Source: Datnioides undecimradiatus (lineage: Eukaryota > Chordata > Actinopteri > Lobotiformes > Datnioididae). Taken from it: a stretch of 64,000 nt of DNA. A program made the position numbers and the translations under genes. Positions 13,537-24,319 of this stretch are shown here, piece after piece; positions within the stretch are counted from its first letter, which is position 1; every line of letters starts with the position of its first letter. Under the pieces are notes generated by a model. It did no database searches, was not told the DNA's origin, and worked only from the letters and a program-made list of their open reading frames with translations. The DNA lies in the NCBI GenBank assembly GCA_008933995.1, contig WARS01000033.1, positions 10,368,287 through 10,432,286 on the forward strand. The letters run 5' to 3'.

Positions 13537-14256
13537 CTCTTAGTTACATTTCATTGATTTATCTGGAATTTACTGGATCTATGCAACTCTTGCAAAAAAT
13601 AAAAAAATAAAATTTAAAAAAAAATCTGTTGTCATACACGATTTAGTAGTTTCCTTTTCTGGAAATTACACAGTGATTGTATGAGTGTGTGCGTGAACCT
13701 CTACTAATCTAGAAAGGTAGTGACTGCTTTATGAAACTGTTCAACCGACTGATTATTGACAGTAATGAAGAGGAAATGAAAGAAGACATTAATTCCCATA
13801 GGTCACGTGCTTTCTTTAAAAAAAATCTCACTCTCACTCTGACAGAAACCCACAGAGCACCTCAATATCACTCACTTTCCCACAAAAACAACTGCCACAC
13901 TGTCAGGAACTGAATTTCTTTCATTGACATCAGTGTTTCAGAGAAGACAGATCCAGATGCTGCAGGTTTCTAATGGCAGCAGTAAAACTTCAGAAGTGAA
14001 TAAATGAAACAAACTTTGTATTTTACTTGCTGCATCTCACAAAGGAGAGGAAGTAGAGAAACACACACTGCATGCATCCCTCCTTAAATGCTGTTAACCC
14101 TGCCCTGTGTGGACACAGGCTGGTAGTCGTGGCCATTTATTCACCCGCTTACTCTGAAACTCCTCGCTGACCTGGGACACAAGAGGGAGGAGGGATCGAG
14201 CGTGTTTACAGGTTGTGAGTGTGGCCCACTGACCTACAAACTGTGTGATGTGGGCC

Positions 14257-14293
14257 TGTGTGTGTGTGTGTGTGTGTGTGTGTGCACAAGCAC

Positions 14294-14319
<26 letters not shown>
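14257..14319. repeat. (TG)14 tract followed by a 26-nt poly-T run
   Basis: The TG tract (14257-14284) and poly-T (14294-14319) are separated by nine bases. Confidence 0.95.
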
Positions 14320-14324
<5 letters not shown>

Positions 14325-16469
14325 TGCCCAGTTTCACAAAGTAGCCACATGTTCATTTTGGGAAGCTGCTAGACATCACACACTGGGTGACTCCTATTAA
14401 TTACTCACTACTCCTGGTTGGGTATCGATTAGGCATTATTGATTCTGATTCAGACTCTCATATTGGATGACAGTAATATGAGAACAGAAAGTTTTCAAAG
14501 CAAAAAATCCCTTTTAAACAAATCTTTCTATCTGTAATAAGCAGCCATTCATTGCGAATCATTCTTTATAATTATAGTTAAATGGCATCTATATTGTAAC
14601 AGACAGAAACTCCATATATCATAGTCCAATCTGTTGAAAAATGAAAAATGTTGAACTGTGCTGCAGGAAATGCTTAGTCATGTTAGACAACTTTTCAGCT
14701 TAAATTTGGTGGCGTGACCTTGTTTAACTGTTGTTAAACTTAAACACATTTTTTAAGCTTTATCTTATTTTTCTTTGGCCATCAGGAATCAAGATCCAGC
14801 ATCGAAAGGTTCTTAAACAACCTAAAGGCGACACATCGTGTAGGCTTTGCTGTTGTTTCCATATTATTAGACAATCAACCAACCACGTGCGCTGTATGAA
14901 TGAGTAGCTTCATGTGACTGTTTTGATGTGTGAGAGACAATGCTGTCACTGATTAACTACATGCTGAGAACAGTCAGCTGGGAGGCCTGGACAGCTCGCT
15001 CTGTAAACAGCGACACAGGAGAAACTGCATGGTTTCACTGTACAAGCCAATGACTCACCTGGGTGCAACTCTCTTTTGAACACACAGACACACACACACA
15101 CACACTAACTTGTTCAAGACATCAGAGGCAAACACCTAAACAGAGAGTTGCTTCTAGAAACTTCTGTTTTCCGCTGTTTCTGTTTCTTCTTTCTTAAGAG
15201 TTTCAGTAAACTGCTGTCTCGCTATTTAAATGAGACCCATTTGAGAGGCGGGAACTTGAAAATGTGCCTTGATTAATGACTTGAATAAATAATTGATTAT
15301 TGTACATTTTGTCGGTCTGTTCTGTATCTGCTACATCTATCGCATATCTGCCCATCCTGCGAGACAGATCCCTCCCTCTGCACTCTTCCTGAGGTTTCTT
15401 CCATCTTTTTCTCTGTTAAAAGGCTTTTCTGCAGGAGTTACCTGCATACAGCATGGAAATGGAGTATGACCACTAAAGCTGAGTTCATTTCACTGGCTGA
15501 TGAAAATTGAAAGTGTGAAAAAAAAAACCATCCAGCAACATGTTTGACCTCTAGCATCCTCTTGGTGACAGGAAGTGTGGGAGGAATTCTGGGAAATGTG
15601 GTCTTAATCTTTAAAAAAAAATAAAGACAAGCACCAACACCACAAGTTCACCAACCGTCTCAACCTCTTCTGTTTTCTTCCCGTACTAACTGGTATCAGT
15701 TAAAATGATGCTCCCTTCAGTGAGATGAATAAACAGGCACTTGACTTTTTGTATTAATTAATATGCCTGAATGTATAAAAAAAAAATAAATATATAAATC
15801 AAACGAACCAACACTTCCTACGCCAACACCTGTCTTTTACCGCTCTGCGCCACCACCCTCCACAACCTTTCCTCTGTGCCGGAAAGAAATAAGTGGATGA
15901 ATAATTACAGGTATAAACACCTCGGGGCCATCTGACGGGTTTTTTCCCCCCTCTTCTTCTGATATTCTTTTAAACATTTCCGCCTCTTGAAATAGTCTTC
16001 TGAACAGTCGCTCTTTAGGTGCCTTCACAGGCCGCTACTTCAAAGCTGACAGGGCGATGAGGACGCTCTTATGGTCATTTGTATTTTAATCTTCCCCCCT
16101 CCTTCCCTTTCCTGCCCCCCCTATAATGCTCTCTTTACTGCTCGAGCCCTCCCACTTCAAACCCTCTCTCTCTTTACGCTCTGTATATCTGTCCTCATCC
16201 ACATCAATTTTGATCTCTTGCTCATATTTCCTGACCCCCTTCAAAGCTGCGGGGGCATCGGCCTGCCTGAAAAAGTGCCAAACTGTTACCCATCCATGCA
16301 CAGAGATTACTATTAGTTATTTTGTAATGAAATGCCTTTCTGTGATGTCCCTCGCAGCAGGAAAACACCCCATTTCTACTCTAGAGTTAATAATTCAATT
16401 TTTTTTTTTCACTGACACATGATGTTGGTTCAACGTAGACATCAGAGGCCTCAGTGGTGGTTCACTCCT

Positions 16470-16712
16470 GATTAGAGCTGAAACAATTTTTTTTTCATGA
16501 ATTGATTCCATAAATGTATTTATTTCATAAATCAACAAAGTAAATAGGCTAAAATCTTGATAATCTATCAGTCATTTTAGTCACTTTGTAGGGAAAAAGG
16601 ACAAAAATATCTCATTACGGCTCATCAAATATCAATACTTGAAGCTTTTATTTGTTTTCTAGATAGTGATAGGCTTTAACTGCCCAAAAAAGAGAAAAAA
16701 AGACATTTTAAG
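16470..16712. repeat. Teleost interspersed repeat (AATCGATTAATC-type), diverged copy
   Basis: It starts ATTAGAGCTGAAACAATT and continues with TTGATAATCTATCAGTCATT, TTAGTCACTTTGTAGGG and CTTGAAGCTTTTATTTGTTT, ending around AAGACATTTTAAGGACTT. The order matches a well-known repeat of percomorph genomes (TTAGGGCTGCAAC.. end, then TGATTAATC.., CAGTCATTTT..). The class is not assigned. The same family appears in reverse at 3270-3378. Confidence 0.6.
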
Positions 16713-16726
16713 GACTTATTTTATAA

Positions 16727-16757
16727 GTATAAAATGTATAAGAAATACATTTTATAC
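16727..16757. repeat. Perfect A+T-rich inverted repeat (13-bp arms)
   Basis: GTATAAAATGTAT (16727-16739), loop AAGAA, ATACATTTTATAC (16745-16757). It lies directly beyond the recognisable end of the repeat at 16470-16712. Confidence 0.85.
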
Positions 16758-17289
16758 CTCTCAAATTTACAAGCACTGCCATGGAAAATGTCAATCTTCA
16801 ACAAAACTGTGTCCTTTTTTGTACTTCTCCAGGACATGGTTTAAAAAGTCTATTTGGGCATCTAATATTGTGATTTTAATATCAGAAATACAAAACAACT
16901 GACACCAATATTATGCGTGATGTGAATGAGGAACATGTCTCCTGCACTTTCGTGATCCCAACACAAAGAAACGGGAGTTTTGCGTGTTTGGCTGAGAGCA
17001 GTAATGGAGATTTGCTGTCCTATCATCAACCTCATTGCACTCAGTAATCTTAGACTTTATACAACCATAATCTTGCACTTACATACATCGCAACAATAGC
17101 AAGTTAAGACTCTGCCAGCTCCTTTATCCTATAGTGCTCTGGCACGGTGGGAACTTCCAGCAGTGGTTGCTTTTAAAAAAACAGCTTTCACTCAGACAGC
17201 GTGGATGAAAAGAAACATAACTGTAACATTAAACTTCTAAAGTCAAGATGTCCATATTTTTAAAAATGTGTTCCTTAAAAAGACCTTCA

Positions 17290-17620
17290 GAGATTCCCAA
17301 TTTCCATGCGACCCTAGCTTTTGCCGCCTTCTAGTGAAAGCTGCTTTTCTTTTAGGCCTCTTAAATCTGAGTGGCGGGGTCCTTATCGTAGCCAGTCAGA
17401 GGCAGGGAGGCCCCTGCTCCGCTCATCCCAGCCCCTGGGTCTGTATGAAGGGGGGGATTAGGGAGGCCTCAGCCTGTGTTGCTGCCATTGTTTACCAAGG
17501 GACTAGGGGCTGGCTGAACAACCCCCCTGTCAACACTGCAATACAATGGGAAACAAGGAAGTGGCAAGATCCTAGAGACTCGCACACACACATGCCATTC
17601 CCTTGATCTTGGAGGATCGA
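17290..17620. promoter_or_regulatory. Candidate non-coding regulatory island in tcf7 intron 3
   Basis: About 330 bp of G+C-richer, non-repetitive sequence set in A+T-rich intron. It includes GCCATTGTTTACC (a SOX/forkhead-like core). It is called only on composition and apparent complexity. No conservation data could be examined. Confidence 0.25.
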
Positions 17621-19918
17621 CTTCGTATTATTTAGGAGATACAAGGAGGAAAAGGGGATGGGGAGGAGAGCTTGTTAGCAACAGCTGCTGATTTCTGAAT
17701 GGATTTGTGGAGGAGGAGGAGGCAAATGAAAGAGTTTATGGGCAAAAGGCCTGAAACTTAACGTTCCCCCAATAGTAAAAGATATTTAAAGCAAACATGC
17801 TGTCAGTTTAAAGTGGGTAAATACAATTAAAGTGCTTTTTCCTTGCTGGATTTGTAAATTTGGTTTGCTTGTGAGAAATGCAATGAAGGGGCATTTTGAA
17901 AGCTGAGATAAAAAATGTCAAAACACACTGCAGCTGAGTGTCAGAAATGACGAAGTTTTACCCCTACCCTTTCCCAAACATGTAAACTGTCTTTCAGCAG
18001 TCTTCCTGTCAATTTTCAATTTCATTCTGTGAAATGAAATGTCAAATGAGCAGGAAATTCCCCCAAACAAGACAAAGACATAGCATGCTGAGCTGTTAAC
18101 ATTGGCCAGTAAATTCCAGTGACTAAGTTTACGTGCTGTCGTACAGCACAGGCACTGAAAAACAAACATTTTATGGTCTTCACAAAAATCAGTTGGTTAA
18201 TATGGCAACTTTTTTGTGTTCTCTGTCCAGGTAGAGTGAGCAGGAAAGTGTTTCATGGCGGCGTGTTGTCTTCGAAGCTTGTTGACGTCTTTGTGTGACC
18301 ACATCTTCCACATCAGAGGGAGTTTCACACTGACGGTGAATAAAACTGCGTACCACCGAATATCAGACACACTGCTCATCGATCTGCAGACAATGAACTG
18401 TAAACAGGACGGGCTGACTATCAATAGTTTGATCACGCTTTGGCGCTGTCGCATTAAGAGGTGCAGTTTTTAGACTATCAGAGGCGAAACCTTTTTGTGA
18501 TTGAAGCCACTCTAAAAAAGTTGCGCGTCTTTCAAACAAAACAATTCACAGACAGGCTGAAAGGTGATTGGTAAAGGCCATTGATTCAAATCTAGTCTAA
18601 ATACTTCCTATGTCAAAATATGACCACTAACCACCAGTCAGGGCTTGTAAGTCAGTGGCCACCACAGAAAATGTACAGCAATTGTTTTGGCTTTAGTGAA
18701 TGGGCCGCCCACTAATTTCGAACCAGGCCCCCACCAGTCTCAACAATCAGCCAACGTGACTTCTTCTACTGCTTCATTTCTGTTCTTACTTTGATCTTTG
18801 GAGCTGGCTGTTTCCTGATTGGCTGCCATTTGCGGTACAATCAGAGTGCAAGTCCACTGTAACAAATGTTAATGTTCATGCGGTGCACCACATTTAAAGC
18901 ATCATATTAATAGACTTTTATTGTGAAGCAGCTACAGGAAGTGCAGCTTTCAGCCAACTGCCAACTCTTGACTGTCTGATTAATCTTTTCCAAGTCTGAG
19001 TCTTTTCCAAGATACGGGCGTTATTCTGTCCTTTTCTGTAAAACATTTAGTTTGAAATACTGTCAGGGAGGAATGGTCGAAGAAGCTGATTGGACAAAGA
19101 AGTTCGGGAGACATGAACCCATAAAAATGAAGTTTGGTCATTTACAAACAAGCACATTTGTGCTGCCTGTATCACTGATTACAACAATACTGCGCAATAA
19201 CATCAGTTAGCGAGAAACAAAACATTCATCCTCAAGGTGCAAGGATCATTTTTAACGCATTGTCAAAGTATTATGGTAGACGGATGTTAGCGTATATAGA
19301 TTACAGGATAGCAATAGTAATATCATCTATTGCAAAGCTTTAAAAGTGTCCTTCATCCCTCATTTTCCAGCTGCCCTCTGCCGTTCTCTACACTTCCTTC
19401 TATCCACACTTTCTCTGTCCACCTTGTATGAAAATGCCTTCGCAAACCATAATCAACAATAGGATAACAGCGGCTACAAACGCTGCAACAGCTTTGGATC
19501 ACCGGCACAAAATATATATTTGCTCGGCCACACAGCAGCTCTCCCCGAGATGTTTGAGATGCACCAGGTTGCTCAAAAATGCCACCCTGCAACTCAAAAT
19601 TGATGGGGACTCCTTCTTCTGTCTTTTATGGCTGTTCATGGTTGACGTTTTCACACACAGGAGGAAAATGTTAAGAAGCTGAATTGAAGCAGAAGGGTGC
19701 TTAGAACCAGCTGAGATGATGAAGGCAGCAGCGACAAAAAATTACAGATGGATAGGTGCTAAAGAGATATTGAGAGGGGAGTTGGGAGAGAGATGGAAAC
19801 AGAAGAGAGGACGGGGCGCAGTTTTTATTGACAATCTCCCCTCCACTGGGGTTTGACTCCTCGAGATGACAAAGACTCATGATCCCTTCAAAAACACGGT
19901 CTGCTGGTAATCCACAGC

Positions 19919-19921
<3 letters not shown>

Positions 19922-19948
<27 letters not shown>
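19922..19948. repeat. (CA)n microsatellite
   Basis: About 13 units. A second CA tract lies at 20121-20149, and the sequence between them is CA-rich. Confidence 0.95.
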
Positions 19949-19949
<1 letters not shown>

Positions 19950-20120
19950 GCAGGGAAGGTCTAACACACTGCATCCACAATCTCTGGCTTCAAACACACA
20001 CACAAACACTATACAGCCAACATTAGCGCATAAAACACACCATGAACTCTGGATACAAACACAAGCCCACGGCAACAAAACTTGGGAAGGAAACATGCAG
20101 ATGAAGACGCACACAGACAG

Positions 20121-20149
20121 ACACACACACACACACACACACACACACC
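20121..20149. repeat. (CA)n microsatellite
   Basis: About 14 units, preceded by an imperfect ACAGACAG run. Confidence 0.95.
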
Positions 20150-22949
20150 AAAACCATAGATACATACAAATTACTTTAAACAGCAAACACACACAAACAC
20201 GCTATGCGCTGTCTTACACAGTCCGGATAAAGCTTTATCCAAAGACAACAAGCTGAGGGAGTTTAGTCATATCTCTGAATCCCACAAATCTCCCTCTTTG
20301 GCCACTTCCTCTGGGAGGACAGCTGATATCTACATTAATATAACAACAGTGAAATGTCCCATGAAATGCTGTAATAGGAGCATTATGGCTGAATGGGATG
20401 AGGAGGGAATACACTGTGCAGCAGCCTCTCCATTGCTCTGTCTTCACCTCTCAACAGAGATTAGAAGCTCTTTCTACATGAGATGTTAATATTAATACCA
20501 GAATAATATAGGCTGTGATTTATCCGTTTTTATTTATTTCAGACAGTCTGGTTTGGGTGAATGAGGAAAATAACAAGTCAATCTTTTTCAGAAGAACAAC
20601 GACTCTTGGATCTTCTTGGTTTTTTTTGTTCCTGTTCAGTGAAATACAATGTGATCCCCGGCGATCGAGATCAGACTGAGACACATGCTCGATCTCCTCG
20701 GAAGGGTTCTGATGCAAACCTTCGATCTGGGAGATGACACACGTATATATTCAAAACATCTGACCAAATAAACACACACACAAAAAAAAAAAAAAATCTG
20801 AAAGGAACATGGACTGGTTTGATTACGATAGAGCATCACGACGTACCCTCAGAGGAGAGATGAAAATGAACAAATAATACAAATAACATATGGTTTACTG
20901 TCATCCAGCTAATGCTCTCACAATGAGTGTTTAAAGGTGTTTACAGGAAAACACAAAGGTTTTGGGAAACTGCCCTCTGTTGAACTTAAAATAATAAATG
21001 ATGACAACATTCAGTCTTTCATAGACTGAGGGAAGATTATCATAACAGTAGCACTATTACAGCTGCAGCAGACACTTGTTCATTACTGACTCATACACAC
21101 ACTATTATTCTTATTATTTTCTTCAGTAACTGTTTGGCTAGTGAAACATCAGAAAACACTCCCTCACAGTGTCTCAGGGCACAAGGTAACGCTTGTCCCA
21201 CCGACAGTCTAAAAGTTTTTCTGCTTACAGTGACACAAACAGAAAAACTGTTTTATTTACAAGCAAAGATATTTGAGAAGCGGAGAATCTTTGGGGTTTC
21301 ATATTTTTAAAAAAAACATTTTTATACATTATTCATTAAAAAAAAAACAGGACTGCTCAGCTGACACAGCTCCAAAGATACGAACAAGAAAGGCCAAAAC
21401 AAATCTATACATGATTTGAATCTATTAACGTTCAGGATGTTTACTACAAGTCATGAATTTCTTTTAATTGATGAAATATCAGCATGAAGCACGGAAGTAA
21501 ATCAATAGATAATTAGATATTTATCACCACTGAACAGACAAATGAGCCAAAGAGGCCCCATAAAAAGAAGTTGTTGATAAGTTGCCTGACAGAAAAATCA
21601 TCAACAGCTCTGATAAACATGCTTCTGTCTTCTTAAATGTATTTTACAGTTTGTCCATCATTGTTGCATAGAATCTCTTTTGTTCTGCGCATTGGTTCAA
21701 AATAAAAGATTTGCAGGCGTCACCGTGGGCTCTGGGAAATCGTCAGATTCATCTGACATTTTACAAGCTACTTCTCTTCCTAGAAATGCCAACACTCTGA
21801 GAAACTAGCAGTAAAGAGGGAAACTTTCAAACCGCCAGGCATGGACACACACGCACACACGCACGCAGACTGAGATGTAACATGTGTTGCCATGTCCCGT
21901 ATTAACACCAACAGCAGTGGGAAAACACCAAACACAAGCTCTTTTTTCTTTCAGTCTCCCAGACCTATAGTTTCCGATCCATCTCTCCCATCCATAATCA
22001 TCGACCCCCCCCACCCAAACCCTCTAACCCCCTATTCTCAGCCCTTTCAAGTGGCAGGTAGACGGGGCCTGATACTTCGCTACCGCCTCGCAACCAGTGG
22101 GCTAATTACAAGGGAAGCAGCAACAAGTGAGCATTGTGTGGAGTCTCGAAGACACACGGGGAAAGAAAGTGCTCTTTATCTTGCCACCACCAATCCCCCA
22201 CACCACCCTCCCATCCCACCCTCAACAAAAACAATCTCTGAGAGGCTCTGCGGTCGGCACTCCAGGGCTGGAGAGAGAGAGGTGAAGACTGTGCAGACGA
22301 AGGTTAAAGAAGTGGAGACGCACTGATGAGCCACACATGCCATCACACTTGCACACTGTGTTTGTCTAAAATGATGCCGGATGTGCTGTGCGTGTTATGC
22401 AATGAAGGGCACCAAGATGTTTGAGGAAATACGAAAACACTTTCTCGCGCTGGCATTTCATTCACTTCTGTTCTCGATCTCGATTATGGACGATAGACTT
22501 AGGGAAAAGATGATTTCCTGGAAGGCACGTCACGCGTCCATGCGTGTCCCGCGCAAAAACAAATGCAACTTTATGCGTAAAAACCAAACAGGTTGAGCTG
22601 CTCTTGTTTCAAGAAAAACAAAACATTATATAAAGACTGTGAAACAAAGGGTAAAGATTTATTATCAGTTCAAATGCAGTGGCTTTACGTCGATAAGAGT
22701 TTCACAGCTGCCGTGAAAGATTTATTCACCCGTAGACCAGAGGTTGAACATTTGAATTTAAAAAAACGTGGGAAGCTTTTTGAGGTTTCAGATGAATTGT
22801 TCCACTCTTTAATGACCCATTTAAAATCTCCTATGACGAACCACTGGTTCTCGATGCGTACTTTGAAAGGGACGTTGTCGCAAAACACTCTGAGAGACTT
22901 CAAGGTGTCATTAGCAAATCCCTTTTTCCGGCCATAAAGTAGATTCTGT

Positions 22950-23230
22950 GATACGGCGGATCCCTTATTCACTGTGTCTCCCATTAGATCAGCCTACAGG
23001 ACATGTGATCTCATAAACAGGCATCTCTGCTGTTTAGCAACGTCTTGTCTGTTAGAGCAGGGGGTTAATTCAGGCAACAGGATTACACAGCACGTGAAAA
23101 ATGAATTAGGCACAACCGCTCGTGTTTGGTGCAATTAGTCAGCCTATCCATGGATATTGGTTCTTATGGGTGACTTGAAGGGATTTTATGATTAATTTTT
23201 TAGGGCTGTCTGGCTGGTTGAGTGATACTG
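22950..23230. promoter_or_regulatory. Candidate non-coding regulatory island in tcf7 intron 3
   Basis: A repeat-free stretch, 1 kb beyond exon 3, with several homeodomain-like TAATT cores (for example GGGGGTTAATTCAGG, ATGAATTAGGC, GCAATTAGTC, GATTAATTTTTTAG) and a CACGTG E-box. The evidence is motif density only. Confidence 0.25.
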
Positions 23231-24212
23231 CAGACTTGAAATCCTTCCATGAGTCTTTCTGGTGTTTGTTTTAGCGGTTTAGCACTCAGAACAGCCATTA
23301 AGGCAGCGACAAACCTCTTGTCATTCAAGCAAGGCACAAACAGACGGAAAACGTCATGTGAAGCGGTTCAGCAATGACGACATCAATCATATTCCAACTT
23401 CAGCGACGGCGTAAACAACAACAACAAGCTCTTTCCCTGGTTTCCCTTGTAAGGCTGTGGCGCTGAGCACGTTTTAAATACCGCCTTATTTCATAAGGCA
23501 GTTATGGGAGGACACAGCACAGTCAGAAGCCAAATCAGAACTTATTTGAAGGTTGTGGCTGATTTACCTCTTCTGAACAGAAATCAAATATAAGTCAAAG
23601 TCAAATATTTCAGATACCACAGATGAAGCATTAGTATGCTGATCATATTGAAGAGGTGAAGATACCACAGGTTTGTATAATGTGAGCTGATGTTTACTAA
23701 TGAAATACAAGTATGAATAAAAAAGCAAAGAAACCTAAAAGAAATGTTAATGCTTTTATCCAAAAAGATCAGAAAACCAACACCATTACATTGTCCGTCA
23801 CGTCAGCACTGTCTCTCTTAGTTACAATTGAATTATGGCTGCTGAGGATCTATTTGATTTAGCCAAAAATGAAAAGAAACACAAGCCAGCGGCAACAAAT
23901 CTCAAAACATTTCCATCCCTGCATGTCTGGGTCTGTGTTTCAGCAGCAACGCTGAATATTTCCAAACACACTCAAAGCATAAAAACTCCTCCTGAAGCAC
24001 AAAACTTTGTGTTCATTGTTTGGACTTGGTACCAAAGAATACAAATAGCTGCTGAAGTGCACAAACTTGCACTGCAGTCCAAAGTAGAACGTAAACAGGG
24101 GCAGATAAGGACCTCATGCTGCCCTCAGCTGCTGACACATGAAACCGTCAGGAGACAAACAGCGACCAAAGCACACGAGCCAGCAGGAGAATTAAAACAG
24201 AGGCGCACTTAC

Positions 24213-24319
24213 AGATGGAGAAACCGAGCTGTTGGGGAGGTAGGGGTCAGGCAGCATCAGGAATGGATACCCGGGATACGCGGGTGTCTTGTACATGCCT
24301 CCATCTTGGTGCTTCGCCA
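24213..24319 (-). CDS. tcf7: tcf7 coding exon 3
   Basis: A 107-nt exon: acceptor CTCAG just before 24319, donor GTAAGT (24212-24207). The first two bases complete a GTG codon with exon 2. The next 35 codons read [35 protein letters not shown]. The DGGMYK, YPGYPF and [10 protein letters not shown] strings are hallmarks of TCF/LEF proteins just after the beta-catenin domain. It ends in phase 0. The long plus-strand open frame over this exon (23835-24323) is an antisense shadow. Confidence 0.92.

Larger units (their letters stand above)
1..24212 (-). other. tcf7: tcf7 intron 3 (5' part; continues beyond the window)
   Basis: Everything downstream of the exon 3 donor on the minus strand lacks recognisable coding exons. 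I looked for the HMG-box strings ([40 protein letters not shown]) and for the family segments HPLTPLITY and IPHPLGWL on the minus strand and did not see them. The region is A+T-rich intronic DNA with CA/TG microsatellites, the repeats listed separately, a Tc1-like relic and a few G+C-richer non-repetitive islands that could be conserved non-coding elements. Long 5' introns are common in TCF/LEF genes. An internal alternative promoter or an unrecognised small exon cannot be excluded by eye. Confidence 0.7.

Noticed and set aside
22593..22984. Overlapping open frames on both strands of about 100 codons
   Set aside because: Neither translation shows a known domain and there are no convincing splice sites. 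It may be chance.
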